Of a stretch of DNA of 64,000 nucleotides, positions 35,062 through 46,786 are shown piece after piece (the stretch's first letter is position 1; each line of letters starts with the position of its first letter). The notes beneath the pieces were generated by a model that was given only the letters and a program-made list of their open reading frames with translations, had not been told where the DNA came from and did no database searches. Origin of the DNA: Zingiber officinale (taxonomy: Eukaryota > Streptophyta > Magnoliopsida > Zingiberales > Zingiberaceae). A program made the translations under genes and the position numbers. The stretch is from assembly GCF_018446385.1 (NCBI RefSeq), contig NC_056006.1:1364001-1428000 (forward strand), in the 5' to 3' direction.

Positions 35062-36794
35062 TGTTGGTGCAACTTTAGGTCAAGGTTGACCTGGTTGACC
35101 TGACTCGAGTTGACTTGACTCGAGTTATGTTTTGATGTTTGACGATGTTTGACGAGAAGAGAGTTGTATTCTTGATGTTTGACAAGAATAGGTGTTTGGG
35201 AGATTGTAGGTGCAACTGGTGGTCAAGATTGACCAAGCAGGGAGCTTGGCGCGCGAAAAGTCCAAGTATGGAGACTTGCACGGAAAGTCCAAGTACGGAG
35301 ACTTGGCACGGGGAAAAGTCCAAGCGGTAGCTTGGCACGTGGAAAGTCCAGTGAGTGAAGCCAAGGGTGGGAAAGTCCTAATGATGTCAGCAGTTGGAAA
35401 GTCACAGTGAGTGAAGCCGGGAGAAAGTCCTAACTGGATGTTAGGCGGTGTGGAAAGTCATGGTGAGTGAAGCCGAGAGTGAGGAAAGTCCTAAGCGTGA
35501 TGTTAGGCAAGGGAAAGTCCGGTGAGTGAAGTCGAGCAGTGGGAAAGTCCTAACTGGGATGTTAGGCGGTTGGAAAGTCCGGTGAGCGAGCGGTGAAAAG
35601 TCCTAAGCGGGATGTTAGGCGGTCGGGAAATCTGGTGAGTGAAGCGGTGAAAATCCTAGTAAGTGAAGCTAGGTAAAGTCCTGGTGAGTGAGGCAGGAGA
35701 GGAAAAGTCTAAGTGGGTCAAAAGTTGACCGGACACTTAGCGGGAGTGCTAGCGGTCAAGGGAGTGACCGGATGCTAGGGATGATGTACCAACAGGTCAA
35801 GGTTGGCTGGATGTTGGTGTGGAAGCCTTAAGTTTAGGTGAGAAGTTTGGATCGATGCAGTGACCGATCCGGTGATCTGCGGTTCGATCGGTCGTGACCG
35901 ATCGAATCGATCGATGGCTCGCGGTAATCTGATCGATGCGGAGACCGATCGAGGCAACGCAACCTCGCGAAGAAGCCGTGGATCGGTGCATTGGCCGATC
36001 CACCCCTCTGATCGGTCGGCGGACCGATCGCATAAAGTTCGGGAGAAAGCGCTGATCGGTCTATGGACCGATCGGAGGTTCCTGATCGGTCCTCGATCCG
36101 ATGGAAGAGGTAGGCGAGCACGGCGGGCGCGGCGTCGGTCCCGATCAGAGGTTCCTGATCGGTCCATGGACGATCGAGAATCTGGCGTTGACATAGCGGC
36201 TAGTTCTTCTGTCTTCTCTTCTTCGCAGGTGGATGCAGGTATAAGAGACTGAGGGCTTCTACTGTGAAGCTTCTTCTTCTTGCTCTTCTTCTTGTTGCTG
36301 CAAGTTCTACTGCTGTGATTTGAGTTTGCTGAGCTCGATTCTGCTTGAAGCTTCGCGTGAGCTTCCTTTCGGCTGGGTTTCTGCTGTTGTAGGCGTCGCT
36401 TGAAGCTGTTGCTTCATCCAGTCGAAGAGAAGGCAAGTAAGCGAAGGTGTTTCATACATTTGTATTGTACTTTGCTTCTTGCTGCTTTCTACTCCTGTAT
36501 TGCTGTTGCAAAGTTTGTGGCGAGGTTTCTCCACCCACAAGGAGTATTTATTAGCCGGTTATCCGGGGACTCATCCACCGACGGATTGATAGGCTTCGTC
36601 CACCTTACGGACACGCTGAGGAGTAGGAGTATCATCTCCGAACCTCGTTACATCTTCGTGTTGAGGTTTGCTTCTTCTTTTGCGTTTCTATTTAGTTATT
36701 TCCGCTGCGCTAACCTTAGTTTGTAGAAAGAAACGCGAGAATTTGGGACGGCTATTCACACCCCCCTCTCTAGCCGTGTCCATCGATCCTAACA
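35062..36794 (+). repeat. 3' LTR of the young gag-only element
   Basis: 1733 bp. The last ~370 bases match the 5' LTR almost exactly, while the U3 repeat and palindrome blocks (35220-36180) differ from it at many scattered sites. Its palindrome array lies at about 35850-36180. Confidence 0.9.
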
Positions 36795-38162
36795 GATACT
36801 TCTTCATCTTCCATCTCAGATACTAAGCATCTCTCAATCTTCGAGAGTCTTGTTCTTGGGCTCATCTTCACTTTGTGTTGAGGTTGAATCTTTATAAAGT
36901 TTTGCAAGCTTGTTCCATAGATCTTTTACATCCTGATATTGATCTATCTTACACAAGACATTGTTAGGTAAAATATTTTATAATAATTTAGTTGTCTTTT
37001 CATTTTCCTTAGATTTTAAAACTCACTCAGTTCATTTGCTCCTCCGAACAAGTTTTTTTTTTTATCTCTTGGAGCTTCGAATTCTTCTATTAGAGCAAAC
37101 CATTATCCTATACCCATCATGAGGAAATATTTCATCCTTGACTTCCAATGCTCTAATCCTCCCAATCTGAATGGTTGAGGTACTCGGATGTCATATCCGA
37201 ATCCATCCTGGGATTTCATCTCAAAATCCAAGCTCCCTTTGGCATTGGTTTCTTTTGACGGTTAGTCCAATGACTTGTTACTATTGAGAGCTTAAAACCA
37301 TACCTTCTTCTTCTTCTTTTTTAGCTTGTGCTTCTTTCGAAAGCTAGTTTGATGAAGAGTAACTTGGCTTTGATACCACTTGTTAGGACCCGTGCGAGCT
37401 GCATGTAGAAGGGAGGGGGTGAATAGCTCCAATCGATTCGTCTTGATCTTATGCTTGTCGTTTGGATGAGCAAAATAAACTTTGATTCAGATTCAAAACT
37501 AACTCCACATGCACAACATTTGAATTTTACTTAGTATTCACCTCCTTGAGAACAACTCTGATCCAAGGATCCACTCCTAGCTCTTCACTTCCATTAAGAA
37601 CTTTCTCCTTCTCAGAAATCTTCCAAAGGTAGAGAAGCCTCTTATAATAAATTCACGACAATACAACTTACAAATGAAAGCCAAACAACTTTACAAGATG
37701 TGAACTTCGCTTTGATCATTGTTGATAGCTTTAGAATGCTTATTGTTGGTCTGAAAATGTAACATCATTTCGCCCTCAAACCTCCAAGAACTGACACATT
37801 CAAACCTCTTTGAAATCACCATTTAAAGGTTAGCTCGAGCTGATTTCTATCTATTAGTCAACTGATTTTATCAATCAGTCTATTGATCTGAAGATTTTGA
37901 CTATTGAAACCTGCAGAATGATTCTTTTTTACCTAGTTCACCATACCAGTCAACAAATCAATTGATTGATTTTTTCAAATCAGTCGAGTTGCTTTTCTTC
38001 TAGATTAAATCAATTTGACTGATTTTCCTAATCAGTTGAATTGATTTGCTTCTACTTGCTTCTGGATCAAATCGATTTGATTGATTTTCTAAATTAGTCG
38101 ATTGATTTGCTTCTAGATCAAATTGATTCAACTGATTTTCCCAATTAGTTGAATCAATTTAC

Positions 38163-39170
38163 TGTTGGAGTAATCTCAATGGTCCGCGGGACCATGTGTT
38201 TTGGTGTTTGGGCAAAGGGTTTAAGTTAGGTTCACCCTTGTATTTGATATGTGTATTTGAGTTGTGCAGGTTTGCAGGATACACATGTGACTCAGGTTGA
38301 TGGCTTCGGGTCCGGTGAAGGATGGAGCATCCGAGGGACCGTGGACAAGGCAGCGAGGACAAGGGCCGAGGGAAGTGACTTCGAGGCATACGCGAAGGAT
38401 GGCATTGGGGACGAGTCGCGGGCTTGAATGCATCCGAGGGACGAGAGCCAAAGGAAGTAGACTTGAAGACAAGATGTCAAAGCTGCAAATGAAGCGTCAA
38501 ATGAGTCATAAGGGTGAGGGTACGAGTGCTTGAGAGATTGCACTCGGAGTAAAATCCTAGTTTTAGGGTTTTACTGTAGTAGTACTGTAGCGCTACTGCA
38601 GCAGTACTGTAGCAGTCGACTGCATGTTTTACCAGTCGACTGGGGCAGTCGACTGGCAGCGAACAGAATGTCTCTGTTCGTATGTAATCGAGCCGTTGGG
38701 ATGTAACGGTCGAATTTCCACTGAGGGCAGTCGACTGGTAGGCAGGGTTTTCAACCCGCGACCTATATAACCAAGGCTTGGAAGTTTGGTTATCTCTGAC
38801 GAAATTAGTGGTGGGTAACCTCTAATTAGTAGTCAACTAGTGCCCTAGCAATCCAAGTGCTCTTGATCGAGTTGTGGCGAGGTTTCTCCACCGACAAGGA
38901 GGATTGTGCTAGCCGGAGTTTCCGGGGATTAATCCACCGACGGATTGAGGGATCGTCCACCTTACGGACAGCCGTGGAGTAGGAGCCCTAATCTCCGAAC
39001 CACGTTAAATGATCGTGTAGCTTGGTTTGCATTTCTTTCTTGCCTTTATCTTTAAGCTTGTTTGTTTTGTTTGTATTTCCGCTGCGCAAACTAACGTTGT
39101 AGAAATAAGCGAGTATTTGGGGGTACCGTCTATCCAACCCCCTTCAAGCCGGCCGTCCGATCCCCCAACA
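38163..39170 (+). mobile_element. Sirevirus-like solo LTR with CAGTCGACTG motifs
   Basis: TGTTGGAGTAATC at 38163 to CCCCCAACA at 39170, flanked by TTTAC and TTTTC, a probable 5-bp target duplication with one change. The U3 carries CAGTCGACTG palindromes (for example 38632-38643), a TATA box near 38762, and a U5 block (38877-39005) clearly related to that of the 30064-36794 element. It is inserted in the 5' LTR of the outer minus-strand element. No internal region. Confidence 0.8.
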
Positions 39171-39409
39171 TTTTCTTCTGGATCAAATCGATTCAACTGA
39201 TTTTCCCAACTAGTTGAATTGATTTGTTTCTAGATCATTACCACCCTTGCATCCGATCCAATGATTAGTTCGAGCTTCCACCTCTCGCCAAGAATCTAGT
39301 CCTCAACCTTTTTGGACTTTTCTTGCCTTGCATCCAACCTTATAATCTTCAAGGATTTTCTCTTGTCTAGTATCCTATTGACTTCAACCTATCAGAATTT
39401 CCTTTGCTC

Positions 39410-41750
39410 AACATCTGTTCCGTCATGAACAGATGTTTCTACCTTTTATATGCCTTCTAGTTTTAGGGTTTGTGGTTGTCCCGTAAAGGCCTTGAAATAT
39501 AAAGTGAACTATCTGTAAAAATATCATACTAAAATATATTGATGATATTGTCATTAATAATTGTCAAACATATCAGGGATGATAATTTTGTATGAATTAT
39601 ATAGAGGATTCGATATTCAATCCGAATGAATAAGAGTATGAGCAAATTTTTTTTTGAATCCGATTAAATAATCAAATAATTAGGTATAAATATTTGGGTA
39701 TATATATATTAAATTAGGACTGACTATGAATATTTAATTTTTTTTAGATATAATATTAATTCTAATATACTTGGATTGAATGATGATAATTAAATAGAAT
39801 GAAGAAAATTATTAGTATAGATAATATTCGATTATATGATGAGTAGAAGTATGAGGATATCTGATTTCTAACCTGTACAAGAATGAAGAGGAGGATAAGG
39901 ATAAATATAATAAATGAGGATGAAGAAACATGATATAAAATTTACCCAAACATGACGTATTGTCATATCAAAAACTTAAATATATAAGCAAAAGTTTACT
40001 TATCTGCTACTAAACTAAAATTTCAATCATATCATATCAATCATGCATAATGATATATTCTACTTAATTTTTTTTTAAAATAAATATATATGATTAAAAT
40101 CAATCAAACTTAATCTTATGATTAAGTTAAATTATATTAAAAAATTCTATTAAATCCATTTTATCCGAATTGCCGACTTCATTAATACTAATTTAGCTTG
40201 AGAGGTAGGTGAAGAAAAGGAAGAGTTTGTTTGATCTCACCAAACCCACTTTATACTAAAATATATGCTCGTGTGAATATATGTAAAATGTTTGCCTCAC
40301 CAAACACATTTCATGTGCCCTCCTCCTTAAGACTTCCAAACTACCCACCAAACTAAACTAGCCTTGTCTAGGGGCACAACTAGGTCACACCTAAGTTGGA
40401 TTTTCGGAAACAAGAAACCGATTCGATACCCGAAACCCACATATACCGAATAACTTAATGAGCTAACACTTTCACAACAAGAAAAAGTTGAACTAAACAA
40501 ATAAAATGTGGTTTTTTTTTATAGCTTTTATAGATTTTTAGATATTTTTACCAATAAAACATATTAAAGTGGACTTATTTCGGAACCATTATCATAAATT
40601 TTTGAAACATTAGATCTAAGTTTTGGTTTGGTATCAAAGTTTGCTTCGGTTAGGATCTACCTTTCCTATCCACCTCTACTCTTTACCTAACTACTTAATC
40701 CCTAAAAGAATTTATTATTTTAAATCCTTTGAATGCTACTTTTGATCTAGTTATGTAGTACCCTTCTTTTGAATGATTAAAAATAATCCCAAAGCATGAT
40801 TGGAGAATAAAGTTTATCATTCAAAAGTTGAAAACAAATTGCCTTTTCAGTCAAAGCAATCTTTAACCTTAAAAATAACATTATTTTCTTTCCTGAACTT
40901 GTCTTACTTTCTAAAATCTTAAAATTTTAAGAGTGTTTGGTTTCATTTTTATTTTCTAAAAAACGTATATTTTATTACTAATTCTCCTTTTCTAAAAAAG
41001 ACACAAGAAAATTGCCAACCAAATAATTTTTTCCTTTTTTTTCAAAAAATAAAAAGGGGAAATAACCAAACCAAATGGTTTGCTTTAAATTAAGCCACTG
41101 AGTTATTTTTTTAATCTTTGAGGGCAAAAGATAAAAAAAAAACATTGTTGGGTCGAAGTAGAAAAGTAGGAGGCCTTTAATAATTGTTTTTGTTTTGAGA
41201 AGATGAATTAGATAATTGATTATAAAATAGTTGGACCAATCCAAGTGCCGTAGCTTTGCAAATGCCTCATTTGGCCACAATAACAATTTAGTTCCTTAAT
41301 TTATATTTTGGCAAAAAAATCTCAACAAACATAAAATCATTTTAATTTCATAATATTAGAATTTGGTGGTGGGTCAGTTGAATTTTATTAATTACAGTGT
41401 TGTTAGTTGAATAAAAGCTAATTTAGTCAAAAGAATATATGGAGGGTCAACCACGCTGTCATATGCACGCATTATATATTAAAATAAATAAATAAAATAT
41501 TTTTTTTTAAAAAAAAAGTTAAACTTTTGGATGAGACAATTCAAACTAATAAAACGAATGACCCAAACGAGACTAATAAAGCAAAAGGAAAGTAGTTTAT
41601 TGTTAAAATGTTAGAGAATATGCTTAAAGGTCGATAATCTTTGGAGTGAAATGAAATTTTCCTTTATTTAACATAAAAGCCCAAATTAATTGAAGATTTA
41701 GCTCTTAACCACTGATCAAAATGTTGTCCTGAAAAACAAAAGCGTGCTTC
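39410..41750. other. AT-rich intergenic region before transketolase
   Basis: No coding frame with family resemblance and no clear element is seen. Composition is strongly AT-rich with many short A and T runs. It may contain old unrecognised transposon remnants. The transketolase promoter should lie in the last several hundred bases; no TATA box is assigned with confidence. Confidence 0.5.
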
Positions 41751-41933
41751 TCCAACCAACGCGAAGCAGTCATCCGCTACCCTCTTCTAACGGTCCAGAT
41801 CCAATCTGACCTTTGATCTAACGGTTCAAAGTGCTTCTTCTCCAGCTGTTGGCCAAGTCGCAGTCTTTTTATTTCCACGCAAGTTCCTCCAAATCCAAAT
41901 CTCGAGCGAAGAAGAGGCGGAGGAATCGAAGAC

Positions 41934-44900
41934 ATGGCCGCCTCGTCCACAGCGAACGCCTCCGGCGCCATCACCGGCCTCGCCGTCTCCAGCCGCAGCT
42001 CCCCCTCGGCCTCCCACGCCGACCGCCTCGCCGTCCCAGCCTCCGCCGCTGGGTTAGCCCTCGGCGCCCGCTCTCTCGTTGCCTCTTCCTCCTCCCTTCG
42101 ATTCCATCAGCATGGCCTTCCCCGAATCGCCGCTCGCCGCGCGATCGCAGTCAAGGCCGCCGCGGTCGAGACGCTCCAGACCGCCGCCGCTGAGGCTCTC
42201 GTCGAGAAGTCCATCAACACCATCCGGTTCCTCGCCATCGACGCCGTCGAGAAGGCCAACTCCGGACACCCCGGCCTCCCCATGGGATGTGCGCCGATAG
42301 GACACATCTTGTACGACGAGGTCATGAGGTACAACCCGAAGAACCCTTACTGGTTCAACCGAGATCGATTTGTGCTCTCCGCCGGCCATGGATGCATGCT
42401 CCAGTACGCCTTGCTCCACCTTGCTGGCTACGACAGTGTTAAGGTTTGGCCTGTAACCTTTACTGAGTTTTACATCCAGATTTGATGTGGATATTACCGA
42501 TCACGCTGGGAGCTTGACGTTTATGGATTTTTTTTTCCCCTTATCATCGGCTTGTTAGATCGGAATATTGTTGGATCTTGGTTGTCGATGCTTCTTCTCG
42601 TTGTTCTTTATTTCAATTATCTCTTTGTCTGGTAACTTCTGAATTCTCGTTACTACCCCTTTTCCTTAGCTATTTGTTCGAATACTTGTTTGCTTGCTAC
42701 TTCGTTTGTCCTTTTATCAGAAATACTGACAAAATTGTTTTTCCTCTGTTCTTAACCATGGTATGTTTACTATTTTTGAAGTATAGATCTTAAGATGCCA
42801 GCACTTTTTCCAATTGATCTGTTTGATTTAGCCGTGTTTGCGTTTACCAGCAAACTAACTGATCTGTTTTAACCAATTTGATTTTAGATTGAAGACATAC
42901 AACAGTTCCGTCAATGGGGAAGCAGAACACCTGGTCATCCTGAGAATTTTGAAACACCCGGCATTGAAGTTACTACTGGTTTGTTTATTTGATATGTTTA
43001 TCATTAAGGAATTATTGCTCATTCTAGATCAATCCTTCCCTTGCTTCCTTTAATTCATTACTTTTAAGAGTTTAAGATACTGATTGGTTGTCATGAAATG
43101 ATAAAGGGCCACTGGGTCAGGGTGTTGCCAATGCTGTTGGTTTGGCACTTGCTGAGAGACATCTAGCTGCCCGATTCAACAAGCCTGACAATGAAATCGT
43201 CGACCATTACACGTAATTGCTCTTTGCATCCTATTCTTTCCTTGTTATCTTGCTTGGTTCATTCATTTGACTGATTTGGTAATATGTTTCAGATATGTTA
43301 TACTTGGGGATGGTTGCCAAATGGAGGGTATTGCTAATGAAGCATGTTCTCTTGCTGGGCATTGGGGTCTTGGAAAACTCATTGCATTTTATGATGATAA
43401 CCACATTTCTATTGATGGTAACACGGAGATTGCATTTACAGAAGATGTTAGTGCTCGTTTTGAGGCTCTTGGATGGCATACCATCTGGGTAAAGAATGGT
43501 AACACTGGCTACGATGATCTTCGAGCTGCCATTAAGGAGGCAAAGGCAGTGAAAGACAAGCCCACACTTATCAAGGTTTGTTGAGCTTTTTTCTGAGCAA
43601 TAAGAATGTAGTTAAGTAGTTGTGTTTACTGTGGGATTCAGAGTGTTGATTGAGTACTGTATCCTTTCAGGTGACTACTACAATTGGATTTGGATCACCA
43701 AACAAGGCTAACTCATACAGTGTACATGGAAGTGCATTGGGTGCCAAAGAAGTCGATGCAACTAGACTAAATCTTGGGTGGCCATATGAGCCTTTCCATG
43801 TACCTGAAGAAGTCAAGAAGTAAGCAAATATGGAATCCCTATTCTATTTGTCAAATATATTTAAACCTTCATATATAAATTTTTCTTTATATATTCTAGT
43901 CATTGGAGCCATCATATCCCTGAGGGGTCTGCTCTTGAAGCCAAATGGAATGCGAAGTTTGCAGAGTACGAGAAGAAGTACACCGATGAAGCTGCAGAGC
44001 TAAAATCTATTATATCAGGAGAACTGCCTGCAGGTTGGGAGAAAGCTCTTCCGGTGATGCTACTTTACTTTATTACCTTTGTTCTTTTTCCTGTATTTCC
44101 ATAGGCAATTTGATTATATTTAACCCAAATGCTTTGCTCCTTCTCCAGACATATACCACCGAAAGTCCTGCAGATGCTACCAGAAACTTATCACAACAGA
44201 ATTTGAATGCACTCGCTAAAGTGCTTCCAGGACTTCTTGGTGGTAGTGCTGATCTTGCTTCTTCGAACATGACTTTGCTTAAAATGTTTGGTGACTTCCA
44301 AAAGGGCACGCCTGAAGAGCGTAATGTTCGATTTGGTGTTAGGGAACATGGGATGGGTGCTATCTGCAATGGCATTGCCTTGCACAGCCCAGGCCTTATT
44401 CCATATTGTGCCACCTTCTTTGTCTTTACTGACTACATGAGGGCAGCCATGAGGATCTCAGCTTTGTCCGAGACAGGAGTCATCTATGTGATGACACATG
44501 ATTCGATAGGCCTAGGTGAAGATGGTCCAACCCATCAGCCAATTGAGCACTTGATAAGCTTCCGAGCGATGCCCAACATTCTCATGCTCAGGCCTGCTGA
44601 TGGGAATGAGACTGCTGGGGCCTACAAGGTTGCAGTGCTCAACAAGAAGAGGCCATCGGTTCTTGCTCTCTCTAGGCAGAAGCTGGCTCAGCTTGCAGGG
44701 ACATCGATTGAAGGGGTTGAGAAGGGTGGATATGTCATTTCAGATAATTCCTCTGGTAACAAACCAGATTTGATATTGATTGGAACTGGTTCCGAATTAG
44801 AAATAGCAGCCAAAGCTGCAGATGAACTGAGGAAGGAGGGCAAAACTGTACGTGTGGTATCTCTTGTTTGTTGGGAGTTGTTTGATGAGCAAACAGTCGA

Positions 44901-45105
44901 GTACAAGGAGAGTGTCTTCCCTTCAAATGTCACTGCTAGGATTAGCATTGAAGCTGGAGCCACGCTTGGATGGGAGAAGTATGTCGGAAGCAAAGGCAAG
45001 GCCATCGGTATTGACCGGTTCGGCGCTAGTGCTCCTGCTGGGAGAATATACAAGGAGTTCGGCATCACAGCGGAGAATATCATTGCCGCAGCCAAATCTC
45101 TATAA
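41934..45105 (+). CDS. TKL: Transketolase, chloroplast type
   Basis: Seven exons: 41934-42443, 42888-42978, 43107-43212, 43293-43575, 43671-43819, 43900-44053 and 44149-45105. All junctions are GT-AG and keep frame, giving 749 residues, normal for plastid transketolase. Residues 1 to about 74 are a Ser/Ala/Arg-rich transit peptide. The mature part starts near AAAVETLQ, with [11 protein letters not shown] and the thiamine-diphosphate motif [13 protein letters not shown] beginning near residue 241 and ending FYDDN. The pyrimidine domain has [22 protein letters not shown] and FFVFTDYMR, then [14 protein letters not shown]. The C-terminal domain ends [16 protein letters not shown]. The enzyme moves two-carbon units between sugar phosphates in the Calvin cycle and plastid pentose phosphate pathway. 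It looks intact and single-copy in the window. Confidence 0.97.
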
Positions 45106-45225
45106 GCTGAACTTGTTCAAGATTTCTCTCCGTCTTGATTCCAAAGACAACTAGGTAATGATATCTTGAGTTTGAGAATACTTGAGGAATTAGAACTTGC
45201 TTAAGACACTGGCTTTTGCCCCCCT

Positions 45226-45231
45226 AATAAA
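45226..45231 (+). terminator. Candidate poly(A) signal of the transketolase gene
   Basis: AATAAA lies 121 bases after the stop codon, in a CCCCTAATAAATTTT context, at a usual distance for a plant 3' UTR. Confidence 0.5.
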
Positions 45232-45874
45232 TTTTCGTATGTTCTTGAGCATTTCATTCTTATATTTGAAGAAAACAACTTCTTAATATCTAGGACAGCA
45301 GATGATTATATTGGATTGTGTAATCATACGTTGCTCTTTGTTATTTGTCGAAACTTTCAACTTGTGCTTAAACCTTGTCCAGGTAAATCTTTTTGTGGTT
45401 ATGCCTTATTATTTGTTTTATCTTTGTATTATTATACTTTGTTTGTATGCATCTATTTCTATAGATGAAGAACCATGGCAGACACTTCTTTCTAATTAAT
45501 TAAACAAACATAACTCTCACTAGAATACTTAATTGCTAGAACTGATAGTTCATCTTGGGAGGAACACTTAAGATGGCAACTTTAGGGACCATATCTTTAC
45601 CTGGCACATTCAATATGCAATGCAACCTCTGAAATACAACTCGTGTTACTTGTACACATTTGAGCAGATGATGTAAGAGGATGGAAGCTATCGATGTCCT
45701 CAGCATTTGATGGTGTCCATGAGTGCTGCTTGAACTTTCTCATGTTGTTAGCTGGTCGCCACATCCTTCATCGTAGGTCTTTCTTCTCCCCTTGCACTCA
45801 AGCACTGCACTGCCAACTCTCCAATTCTTTCAATCAGCTGTACATCTCCTTCACCTGTCCCTTGATTATTTAAG

Positions 45875-46004
45875 TGTTCCGCTAGTCGACCCTCTTTCCT
45901 GGCCAACATGAAGCATGCAAGACTCGTTTGTTATCCTAGTGTTCCTCAAGTCGACCCTCTTTCCTGGCCAAAATGAAGCATGCAAGACTCGTTTGTTCTC
46001 CATT
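45875..46004. repeat. 65-bp tandem duplication inside WAK pseudogene 1
   Basis: AGTCGACCCTCTTTCCTGGC begins at about 45884 and again 65 bases later. Each copy continues AAGCATGCAAGACTCGTTTG. The intact WAK has only one copy, so the duplication arose after the pseudogene split off. Confidence 0.8.
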
Positions 46005-46131
46005 CTCTTCAAAATAAATTATCTTCTTACGTGTCAGTAATTCTAAGAGCACTACACCAAAGTTATACGCATCCCTTTTTTCGGTTAATTTGCATGCTTT
46101 GAACGGGTCCAAGTAACCGTGGGTCCATTGA

Positions 46132-46290
46132 GTGGGAAAAACTAGAGGATCGTGATTGAAGAGGTAAGTAGATAGAGGATGAGTTATACAAGATATAGAT
46201 ATTTATATTCCGTCAATTTTGAGATTCAACTATTCGACCTTAAATGATAAAGGTCTATTCATTTACTATCTTAGCTATGCCCGTGAGGAC
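46132..46290 (-). mobile_element. tRNA-like SINE 1 of a stacked pair
   Basis: Bounded by AACCGTGGGTCCATTGA (46115-46131) and AACCATGGGTCTTTGA (46291-46306), a probable target duplication. On the minus strand the head has GGGCATAGCTAAGATAGT (box A-like) and GTTGAATCTC (box B-like), and the other end has TTTTTCCC. The lineage differs from SINE 2. Confidence 0.55.
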
Positions 46291-46306
46291 AACCATGGGT
46301 CTTTGA

Positions 46307-46534
46307 TGCAAAAAGGTGGAATCGTCATCTTAGTGGCCCCCTAGGTCCGACCCCATAGATGTTCAGAGGGGGTAAATCACAGTTAAATTAGGCGGGAGGG
46401 GTGACTGGGGGTTGAGTGGAATTTAAGCACAGCAGACCGAGGTTTTACGCCCATGTGCAGCTGGCGACCCTCGACTCTACGACCTTCGATGCAAGCGTCC
46501 AGGCACCCAACCAACTGATCCAGCCCATGGGGGC
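46307..46534 (-). mobile_element. tRNA-like SINE 2 of a stacked pair
   Basis: Flanked by AACCATGGGTCTTTGA at 46291-46306 and again at 46535-46550. On the minus strand its head reads GATCAGTTGGTTGGGTGCCT (box A-like) and its tail carries GGGGTCGGACCTAGGGGGCC, matching the tail of the SINE at 27921-28108. Confidence 0.6.
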
Positions 46535-46680
46535 AACCATGGGTCTTTGAACTAAGGTAGCAAATTGCTCTTCATTCTTGGGATTTAATCTTGAAGCTCT
46601 GAAATCAAAAACTTTTGCATTGCAATTTTCATGTAGGAGGATGTAATCAGACTTCATGTCTTCATGAATGATTAGAGGCG

Positions 46681-46786
46681 CCAGTTGTATTAGGATAAAA
46701 TATCTTTATAATTTATTTGTTTGTATCTAATAGGGGGACCGATGATACTAAATTATATGGGATGAATATTATCATCTTTTGCTTTG
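46681..46786. mobile_element. Short SINE-like insertion with 17-bp target duplication
   Basis: A 106-bp AT-rich segment absent from the intact WAK, flanked by ATGAATGATTAGAGGCG (46664-46680) and ATGAATGATCAAAGGTG (46787-46803). The long duplication points to LINE-machinery insertion. No promoter boxes are seen, so it may be a 5'-truncated SINE or LINE tail. Confidence 0.55.

Larger units (their letters stand above)
30064..36794 (+). mobile_element. Young gag-only Sirevirus-like LTR element with 5-bp target duplication
   Basis: LTRs are 30064-31822 and 35062-36794, both TGTTGG..CTAACA. The target duplication GATAC is perfect (30059-30063 and 36795-36799). A primer site TGGTATCAGAGC is at 31825-31836 and a purine tract AAAAAGGGGGACAT precedes the 3' LTR. 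The internal region is 3.2 kb. It carries one long gag-type frame (31981-33162) with two zinc knuckles (CFECREFGHYKSKC, CFQCNQRGHYRSQC), a basic coiled-coil-like stretch and the C-terminal motif SEYL..SSNRYWVPRS. No pol is present, so the element fits the known class of terminal-repeat retrotransposons with GAG (TR-GAG) and would need another element for enzymes. LTR ends are near-identical, so it is young; it looks structurally whole at its ends, but gag is shorter than in full Sireviruses. Confidence 0.85.
28109..39409 (-). mobile_element. Outer Sirevirus-like gag-only element, minus strand, with nested insertions
   Basis: On the right, the 5' LTR starts at 37381 (TGTTAGGACC) next to a primer site TGGTATCAAAGC, and runs to about 39409. 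Gag remnants lie at 36800-37300 and, beyond the nested element, at 28978-30059, including a zinc-knuckle segment (29824-30021) and REVIPSEYL..SSNRYWIPKS at 28978-29253. A truncated 3' LTR is probably 28109-28563 (TGTTGATGCAATC in element sense). No pol is present. A younger plus-strand element (30064-36794) and a solo LTR (38163-39170) interrupt it. Within 28109-28260 a ~100-bp phrase (GGATCAAG..CACACTC..TAAGT) is repeated. Broken, many breaks. The boundaries of the left LTR and the right end are approximate. Confidence 0.65.

Noticed and set aside
41831-42193. A 120-codon plus-strand frame overlapping the start of transketolase
   Set aside because: Out of frame with the transit peptide and rich in Arg/Pro/Ser from a GC-rich exon; no independent support.
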